64,000 bases of DNA from Paenibacillus sp. J31TS4 (GTDB taxonomy: Bacteria > Bacillota > Bacilli > Paenibacillales > NBRC-103111): NCBI RefSeq assembly GCF_018403265.1, contig NZ_BOSI01000001.1, positions 744,001 through 808,000 of the forward strand, in the 5' to 3' direction. Of the stretch, positions 59,542 to 64,000 are shown in pieces. How positions within the stretch are numbered: the stretch's first letter is position 1; each line of letters starts with the position of its first letter. The notes below the pieces were generated by a model, which saw nothing but the letters and a program-made list of their open reading frames with translations, was not told where the DNA came from and did not search any database. The translations under genes and the position numbers were made by a program.

Positions 59542-59570
59542 ATAATAGCCTACGCCCATGGGGGCGTCAA
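59542..59570 (-). promoter_or_regulatory. Promoter of qcrABC
   Basis: On the minus strand TTGACG and TATTAT are exactly 17 bases apart, about 80 bases before the qcrA start. This is one of the best sigma-A matches in the window. An inverted repeat lies a further 60 bases upstream. Confidence 0.75.
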
Positions 59571-59629
59571 GAATGGCAATGGAAGGGCATACGGCCGTTT
59601 CCGACCCTTTCGCGAAAGATTTAACGAAT

Positions 59630-59650
59630 TTGTCACAACTTCCATGACAA
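59630..59650. promoter_or_regulatory. Inverted repeat upstream of the qcr promoter
   Basis: TTGTCA-N9-TGACAA is a perfect 6+6 dyad, 60-80 bases upstream of the qcr -35. It could bind a redox or growth-phase regulator, but it does not match the Rex site TTGTGA-N6-TCACAA closely. Confidence 0.3.
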
Positions 59651-59695
59651 TAGCGTGTCCATCCCTGGACAAATCATGCACTTTCTGTCACGCGC

Positions 59696-60139
59696 TTATG
59701 CTTCCACCTGTTCTTCCGCCTCTTGCTGGGACTCCCGCCATAGCTCCTCGACGAGAGAGCGGACATGCTCGCGTCCTTTGGCCGCTGTAGCCGGTGTCAG
59801 CACGAGATCCGCCTCGTCGAACGCCAGCTCCTCGATGAGCGGGCTTGCGGTGATCAGGATCACGTGCCGGAAGCCGGTTTGCTTCAGATTGCGGCAAATC
59901 AAATTGACCTGCTGCTGGAACGCTTCTCCGATCGCGGCATAGTGAAGTGCCGGGTAGGTTACCATCCTCCCCTTGTACGCTGTCTCGAGCCCGATCATTT
60001 GCTCGCCCAGTTCCTCCAGCGCTTTGGTCGCCTGCCAGGGCGACTGTTTTCCGGTCATCCCCGTGACCGGCAGCAGGCACGTATCGAGGTACGGCATCAA
60101 GCTTTCCCAGTCTTCTTTTGAAATATCGCTGAATTTCAT
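59696..60139 (-). CDS. ypiF: YpiF-like protein (DUF2487)
   Basis: 147 residues, cytoplasmic, beginning MKFSDISKEDWESLMPYLDT. LLPVTGMTGKQSPWQATKAL and VTYPALHYA are typical of DUF2487, found upstream of qcrA in Bacillales as ypiF. Function unknown. Its ATG overlaps the gamma-carbonic anhydrase stop (ATGA), so the two are coupled; the C-terminus is very acidic. Confidence 0.88.
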   Translation of the reverse strand: MKFSDISKEDWESLMPYLDTCLLPVTGMTGKQSPWQATKALEELGEQMIGLETAYKGRMVTYPALHYAAIGEAFQQQVNLICRNLKQTGFRHVILITASPLIEELAFDEADLVLTPATAAKGREHVRSLVEELWRESQQEAEEQVEA

Positions 60140-60654
60140 ATACGTCCGTTCCCCTCTCTAAATTCTCTCCCCTTGGCCACATAGTTGTCCGTCGTGCGCT
60201 TCAGTCTCGCCAGATCCGCCTCGGTCAGCTCCCTGACCACCCGGGCTGGGGAGCCCATGGCCAATGTGTACGGCGGGATGGTCTTGTTCTCCGTGACAAT
60301 GGAGCCGGCTGCGATCAAGGCATATTCACCGATCGAAGCGCCGTTCAGGACAATCGCTCCCATCCCGATCAGCGAGCCTCTGCCGATCGTGCAGCCATGA
60401 ATAATGGCCCCATGTCCGACGGAGACATCCGGTCCTACGAGGAGCGGCTGATCCGTATTCACATGCCCGATGCAGCCGTCCTGAATGTTGGAGCGCGCGC
60501 CGATCCAGATAGGAGCCAGATCGCCTCGCAGCACGGCATTGTACCAGATGGAGCAGTCCTCCTCCATCGTGACATCCCCGATCAATTGAACGCCCTCTGC
60601 CTGAAAGACAGAGGGATGAAGGGACGGGGTGATTCCGCGGTAAGGAATATGCAT
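60136..60654 (-). CDS. Gamma-carbonic anhydrase family protein
   Basis: About 172 residues, left-handed parallel beta-helix of hexapeptide repeats (VQLIGDVTMEEDCSIWYNAV, IGARSNIQDGCIGHVNTDQP). The zinc-site histidines fit GHVN and VGHGAIIHGC. The Arg/Asp pair of active gamma-carbonic anhydrases appears in VLRGD. Many relatives (YrdA/PaaY type) have unproven activity. The ATG at 60654 has GGAGGTG 5 bases upstream; 14 earlier codons lack a site. Coupled with ypiF. Confidence 0.9.
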   Translation of the reverse strand: MHIPYRGITPSLHPSVFQAEGVQLIGDVTMEEDCSIWYNAVLRGDLAPIWIGARSNIQDGCIGHVNTDQPLLVGPDVSVGHGAIIHGCTIGRGSLIGMGAIVLNGASIGEYALIAAGSIVTENKTIPPYTLAMGSPARVVRELTEADLARLKRTTDNYVAKGREFREGNGRI

Positions 60655-60701
60655 GGTGGCACCTCCGATAGCTTGTTCTGTGGGCGATTGTAGCAATGCG
60701 G

Positions 60702-61832
60702 CTATAGCTTGTCAATCGAGAGCTCGATGCCCTTCTCTTCCTCGGGTACATAAATCCCCCGTATGACCACGCGGCCGAGAGGCGTGATGCACGCCACCTC
60801 TCCATGTCCCTCGTCCTGGCCGAGCCGCAAGAGTCCGAGATGCAGCAGATTCGCCAAAATCCGCTGCCGCAAAATGGACGAAGGCGCATCGTAATAGTAA
60901 GGCTTGATGAGTGGCAGCAGCACCTGCTCCAGCGAGTCGACCGTTACCCAGTCGCCGGCAAGCTGTTCAATCCAATGGACGATCGCTTGTAAGTTGGGGA
61001 TCGGCCCTTTGTACAGCTTGAGCCAGAATTCATACAGCTCCTTGACCCGGTCCGCCGGTGCGGCCGTCGCCGCGGCTTGTCCCGCCGGGGTTAGCGTCAG
61101 CTCCGGTCCCGTCTCCTCGAGCAGGCCCGAGAAGTAGCAGAAGTCGTAGAGCAGGGAGAACCGGTCCGGGTATTCTTTGTACCGGCGGCCGTAGCCGAAC
61201 CGCCAGGCTGTTCGACCGATCATCTCCTCGGGCACCGCGAGACCGTCGAGCAGCTGCTGCAGATTCTTCTTATATAAATAGCCGTCGGCAGACAGCGGAA
61301 GCGGCTGCTTTCCCACTGTCCGAAGGAATGCCTGAAGATCGGCAGACAGCAGTGTCTGCTCGTCCCGATAGACAGCCGGTTCCCGGCCGGTCGCGACCAG
61401 GGAGGTGCCGAAGCGCTTCGCCATCGCTTCCCGAAAGCGTCTCTTCAAATCTTCCGGAACGAGGAACAGATAGCGCGTATGCTGGGAATGCCCGTTGAAC
61501 AGCCAGCCGCGGCGCTTGAATTGCGCGATCAGCTCCCTCGGGTTCCATTCTGCCCTTTCCTCAGGGTCGAACTTGGTTTGATTGGCTCTTGCCATTAGTT
61601 CTTCCAGACTGAATTTGTTCCGCCGGTCGAACAGCAGCGAATTCAGAAACCGGATATCCTCTGTCTGCAAGCCGCCGATCTGCTCCTCGAACAGTTCGCG
61701 CTTGCCGATTACGGACAGTATCGATTGAATGAGCTGATGCTTCGAGTTCGAACTGCAGTCGCAGTCGTATGTCTTGGCAATGCGGCACAAGTCCTGGATA
61801 TCGGCGTAGGCCAGCATCTCTGCCAGGTTCAT
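60702..61832 (-). CDS. Protein of unknown function (376 residues)
   Basis: I do not recognise this protein with confidence. It is soluble, with no signal or membrane segment. The N-terminal 100 residues are helical (MNLAEMLAYADIQDLCRIAK) and the rest contains several probable winged-helix-like units, for example LTLTPAGQAAATAA and LLHLGLLRLGQ ending in a beta hairpin (GEVACITPLGRVVIRGIYVP). The layout faintly recalls the XPB/Ssl2-like helicase accessory proteins, which I offer only as a possibility. GGAGGG lies 9 bases before the ATG. The gene stands between the repeat array and the gamma-carbonic anhydrase. Confidence 0.7.
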   Translation of the reverse strand: MNLAEMLAYADIQDLCRIAKTYDCDCSSNSKHQLIQSILSVIGKRELFEEQIGGLQTEDIRFLNSLLFDRRNKFSLEELMARANQTKFDPEERAEWNPRELIAQFKRRGWLFNGHSQHTRYLFLVPEDLKRRFREAMAKRFGTSLVATGREPAVYRDEQTLLSADLQAFLRTVGKQPLPLSADGYLYKKNLQQLLDGLAVPEEMIGRTAWRFGYGRRYKEYPDRFSLLYDFCYFSGLLEETGPELTLTPAGQAAATAAPADRVKELYEFWLKLYKGPIPNLQAIVHWIEQLAGDWVTVDSLEQVLLPLIKPYYYDAPSSILRQRILANLLHLGLLRLGQDEGHGEVACITPLGRVVIRGIYVPEEEKGIELSIDKL

Positions 61833-61918
61833 AAGTCGTCCCTCCGGTTCCTATCGTGTTACGTTTAGTATGAACCGGAATTAGCAGGATATTCCTTTAC
61901 CTCTGAATGGCCGAAATG

Positions 61919-62139
61919 CGAAAGAAGCGCCTAGGCGCTTCTTATGCGGTGTTGTGTTTTCGGATCTTAGCGCTGGTACATGCTCATAAGAAGCGCCCTG
62001 GCGCTTCTTATGCGGTGTTGTGTTTTCGGATCTTAGCGCTGGTACATGCTCATAAGAAGCGCCCTGGCGCTTCTTATGCGGTGGAGTGTTCTTATCCATT
62101 AGAGATCTTTCGTGGACATAAGAAGCGCCCTGGCGCCCC
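61919..62139. repeat. Palindromic tandem repeat array, 66-bp period
   Basis: Three full units and one partial start at 61919, 61985, 62051 and 62117, exactly 66 bases apart. Each opens with a 28-base near-perfect palindrome, CATAAGAAGCGCCC then TGGCGCTTCTTATG (unit 1 starts CGAAAGAAGCGCCT, the fourth keeps 23 bases). The 38-base spacers of units 1 and 2 are identical; that of unit 3 diverges. Since 66 is a multiple of three, both strands stay open across the array and encode 22-residue repeats (HKKRPGASYAV on the plus strand), but no start site supports a gene. It fills the gap 61833-62147 after the anti-sigma gene. Confidence 0.92.
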
Positions 62140-62147
62140 AATCCTCC

Positions 62148-62798
62148 TCATGATCGGATACGGGAGAGCCAGTTCATGATGAGCAGCGTGCCGATCAAGC
62201 CGAGAAGAGAGACGACGATCCAATAATTCGGGTTTGTCTGGATCGGACCCAGCTTGAGAGGCTCGATCAGAGAGGTCGCGGCGAATGAGCTCCCGGCCAT
62301 CTGCTTCGCCACCATCGGTTCGTAGCTCGTCGGCCCCGATGCACTAGCGGTAGGGTGCAGCCCGAATTTGTCGCCGTCCTGCGCGAGCAGCTCATTCTTG
62401 CTACCCGGCCCCCCGATGGCATAGACGAAGCTGAATAGAAACAGCGCCAGGCAGAACGCAACCATGATCAGCATATTTCTTCTCAACTTGTAGGGAAGCG
62501 AGTAGATTCGTTCGGCCACCGGAATCCGCCAGGATTCCTGCTCGTAGATCTGGCCCATGACCCGGCTCGCGACCGATGGCGCTGGCTGCTCCTGCAGCCG
62601 ATCCGGAAGCGGAACCGCCTCTTCGGGAATCATCTGCCCTTCACTTTCTAGAAATAGCAGGCTCTCCTGCCAGATGGTCCACTCTTCCCGGCAGCTATCG
62701 CAATGCTCAATGTGCCGGTCGACTGCCTGTCTTCGCTGCTCCTCTTCCGGAAGGTCAAAATACTCCGCGATCCATTCCTGGATCTGGGTACACTCCAT
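62148..62798 (-). CDS. Zinc-finger anti-sigma factor
   Basis: 216 residues. The N-terminal anti-sigma zinc domain shows H-x3-C-x2-C (RHIEHCDSCREEWTIW) near residue 30. A central transmembrane helix (about 107-127, NMLIMVAFCLALFLFSFVYA) and a second near the C-terminus (about 192-210, YWIVVSLLGLIGTLLIMNW) flank a stretch of about 65 residues likely outside the cell, the probable sensor part. It starts 6 bases after the sigma gene, with GAAGGGTGA as ribosome site, and should hold that sigma factor inactive at the membrane. The repeat array begins 8 bases after its stop. Confidence 0.88.
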   Translation of the reverse strand: MECTQIQEWIAEYFDLPEEEQRRQAVDRHIEHCDSCREEWTIWQESLLFLESEGQMIPEEAVPLPDRLQEQPAPSVASRVMGQIYEQESWRIPVAERIYSLPYKLRRNMLIMVAFCLALFLFSFVYAIGGPGSKNELLAQDGDKFGLHPTASASGPTSYEPMVAKQMAGSSFAATSLIEPLKLGPIQTNPNYWIVVSLLGLIGTLLIMNWLSRIRS

Positions 62799-62804
62799 TG
62801 TTCG

Positions 62805-63386
62805 TCACCCTTCGCAGTCTCCGAATATCGGTTCCATGATGTAAGGTTCCAGCTGGAGTCTGACGCTTGCCCGAGCGCGGAACAGCAGGGATTTGACGGC
62901 ACTGACTGTTTGCCCCAGCATGGAGGCAATCTCCTGATAATCCAACTGATCGTATTCCCGGAGAATCAGCGCAGTTCTCTGCTTGTCGGGCAGGTTGTTG
63001 ATCGCTTCCCGGACGAGCGAGACCTTCTCGTTGCGGAGAATGGTTTGCTCCGGCAGTGCTTCGGGTGCCGTTTGAGGGGTATGGCCGCTCTCCTCGAGAG
63101 ACACCTTGGCGTGCTTGTTGCGCCTGAGCTCGCTCAGTACCGTATTGCGGGCGATCGTATATAACCATGTCGAGAAGGCGGCTTCCACTTCCCGGAAGGT
63201 CTGCAGGCTGCGAAACGCCTTATAGAACGTCTCCTGGCAGAGATCGTCCACCATGCCCTCCATATGGGAACTCTTCAGCATGTGATAAATGAAAGCGTAA
63301 ATTTTACGCTCGTAACGACTCATGAGTTCAGCATACAGCTCCACATTGCCGTCCTTAATCTCACGAATTAACTGCGAATCCGTCAT
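62805..63386 (-). CDS. ECF RNA polymerase sigma factor
   Basis: 193 residues. Region 2 spans about 15-85 (YAELMSRYERKIYAFIYHML, DDLCQETFYKAFRSL, FSTWLYTIARNTVLSELRR), and region 4 about 125-180 (EAINNLPDKQRTALILREYD, YQEIASMLGQTVSAVKSLLF). No extra C-terminal domain. It is co-transcribed with the anti-sigma gene. An upstream motif identical in layout to one before the amidase gene suggests autoregulation and a cell-envelope regulon. The signal sensed is unknown. Confidence 0.95.
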   Translation of the reverse strand: MTDSQLIREIKDGNVELYAELMSRYERKIYAFIYHMLKSSHMEGMVDDLCQETFYKAFRSLQTFREVEAAFSTWLYTIARNTVLSELRRNKHAKVSLEESGHTPQTAPEALPEQTILRNEKVSLVREAINNLPDKQRTALILREYDQLDYQEIASMLGQTVSAVKSLLFRARASVRLQLEPYIMEPIFGDCEG

Positions 63387-63439
63387 TACAAGCGGTCCTC
63401 CTCGGCAGTCGCGGCGTCACCTAGCTGCCTTGTACTTGT

Positions 63440-63467
63440 TTGTACTGCGCCGGCGGCAAAAAGTTGC
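63440..63467 (-). promoter_or_regulatory. Autoregulated ECF promoter of the sigma gene
   Basis: On the minus strand GCAACTTTTT is followed after 12 bases by GTACAA, 54 bases before the sigma start. It matches the amidase promoter at 20668-20695 in both boxes and spacing. The rest of the 63387-63851 gap is AT-rich, holds the tyrA terminator, and shows no gene I can support. Confidence 0.6.
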
Positions 63468-63707
63468 GTTGCTCCTTGAAGCATACGTCGGAAAAAAGAA
63501 AAGATGACGAAAGAGCGCCAGTCGATCCGTGCGCTCCTCATCCCCAATATCTTCAAATAAGGTCAATTTGGGTCGATAATTGGTGCCGTCTTCCAGTAGC
63601 TCTTAATTACTTCTTTGATAATACTCAAAATCCTTCCTCTTTCGCTAAATTTTTCGCAGAAATCTGTGAAATTTATGTAAACATGGTTCTTTTCGACCAG
63701 ACAAAGA

Positions 63708-63739
63708 CAAAAAAAAAGACCTGCCGGATGCCGGCAGGC
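63708..63739 (-). terminator. Intrinsic terminator after tyrA
   Basis: On the minus strand GCCTGCCGG and CCGGCAGGT pair around a short loop, followed by nine T. It lies 113 bases beyond the tyrA stop. Confidence 0.88.
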
Positions 63740-63851
63740 TGCACAGAGTGCAAATATTCGGATAGGAGTGGAGAGAAACCATACTGTACTTTTATTATAT
63801 GTATCCGTTTTCATTCTGTCAATACCATTTATGAAAACGTTTTTATGGCAT

Positions 63852-64000
63852 TTACGCATGGACGGCGTACTCCTCCGCCAGCAGTTCCTTGGCCCGTTCA
63901 TAATGACTGGCCTCCCGAAAGGACAAGCGGAGAACACCTGGGACATCCGCGCGGCTCTCCATGATCTCAATGTTGCTCAAGTTCACCCCGTGGCTTCCAA
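63852..64000 (-). CDS. tyrA: Prephenate dehydrogenase C-terminal ACT domain (partial, 5' end off the right edge)
   Basis: The last 49 residues of a gene entering from the right, reading GVNLSNIEIMESRADVPGVL then RLSFREASHYERAKELL, stop TAA at 63852-63854. This matches the C-terminal ACT regulatory domain found on Bacillales prephenate dehydrogenase, the NAD-dependent step of tyrosine synthesis that is fed back by amino acids. The position upstream of ypiF-qcrABC matches the tyrA position in B. subtilis, although aroE, ypiA and ypiB are missing between them here. With only the tail visible, another ACT-domain enzyme is possible. Confidence 0.75.
   Translation of the reverse strand, partial: GSHGVNLSNIEIMESRADVPGVLRLSFREASHYERAKELLAEEYAVHA

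Noticed and set aside
61919-62139. CRISPR array (28-base palindromic repeats with 38-base spacers)
   Set aside because: Two of the three spacers are identical, the repeat is palindromic along its full length, there are only four units and no cas genes are nearby.
61881-62179. Protein-coding genes within the repeat array on either strand
   Set aside because: The open frames follow from a period divisible by three; no ribosome site, no family resemblance, and both strands are equally open.
63832-63845. cre-like sequence TGAAAACGTTTTTA
   Set aside because: It lies between the tyrA stop and its terminator, where a catabolite site would have no gene to control, in AT-rich sequence where chance matches are common.

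Overview
This window reads as chromosomal core DNA of a high-GC, spore-forming member of the Bacillota, most like Paenibacillus, Cohnella or a close relative. The reasons are: strong GGAGG-type ribosome sites; bacillithiol genes (bshA, bshB1); the sporulation-type genes ypjB and ypiF; a menaquinol:cytochrome c reductase with a b6-type QcrB and a cytochrome-c-fused QcrC; S-layer homology and copper-amine-oxidase/AMIN cell-wall proteins; and a gene order from tyrA to dnaD that follows the Bacillus subtilis tyrA-ypiF-qcrABC-ypjABCD-dapB-mgsA-bshB1-bshA-cca-birA-panBCD-dinG-ypmB-asnS-dnaD block. I see no tRNA, rRNA, phage, insertion sequence or CRISPR system. Species cannot be fixed from this sequence alone.

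Layout, left to right. 1-3285: topoisomerase IV (parC cut by the left edge, parE), leftward. 3321-6149: ABC-2 permease, ABC ATPase and GDSL hydrolase operon. 6323-7087: TIM-barrel sugar isomerase/epimerase with a cre-like operator. 7201-10823: heterodimeric ABC exporter with one degenerate ATP site. 11247-16003: a two-GTPase DynA-type dynamin, a 90-residue protein and endonuclease III. 16290-20623: SLH protein, GerMN lipoprotein and N-acetylmuramoyl-alanine amidase. 20863-24062: leuDC with a divergent LysR regulator. 24059-32497: a methionine-salvage locus (mtnU, mtnE, mtnW, mtnX, mtnB) with the complete proline pathway (proB, proA, proC) lying inside it. 32668-35218: MarR, dnaD, asnS. 35518-39484: a short FtsH-like protease with a membrane-anchored neighbour, ypmB and an MTA/SAH deaminase. 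39681-41811: DUF47 protein, VOC protein, rex. 41808-54507: dinG, TPR protein, panDCB, birA, cca, bshA, bshB1, mgsA, dapB, TPR protein and a MazG-type pyrophosphohydrolase, all leftward. 54714-60654: YitT protein (rightward), then ypjB, ypjA, qcrCBA, ypiF and a gamma-carbonic anhydrase. 60702-64000: an unrecognised 376-residue protein, a 66-bp-period palindromic repeat array, an anti-sigma/ECF-sigma pair and the 3' end of tyrA.

Links between genes. MtnW, MtnX, MtnB and MtnE rebuild methionine from methylthioribulose-1-phosphate, MtnU clears the keto acid left by glutamine-dependent transamination, and the deaminase at 38186-39484 acts on the upstream metabolite MTA. MtnK, MtnA and MtnD are absent here. 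BshA and BshB1 make bacillithiol and sit beside methylglyoxal synthase. The ECF sigma gene and the amidase-GerMN operon about 43 kb away share the same promoter-like motif, GCAACTTTTT-N12-GTNNAA, which suggests one small cell-envelope regulon.

The most interesting non-coding signals are the repeat array at 61919-62139, the shared ECF motif, the structured leader with terminator before panB (47783-48003), a perfect hairpin hiding the ypjB ribosome site (56512-56551), a terminator in the proB leader (26465-26494) and a structured, terminated stretch after rex (40987-41190).
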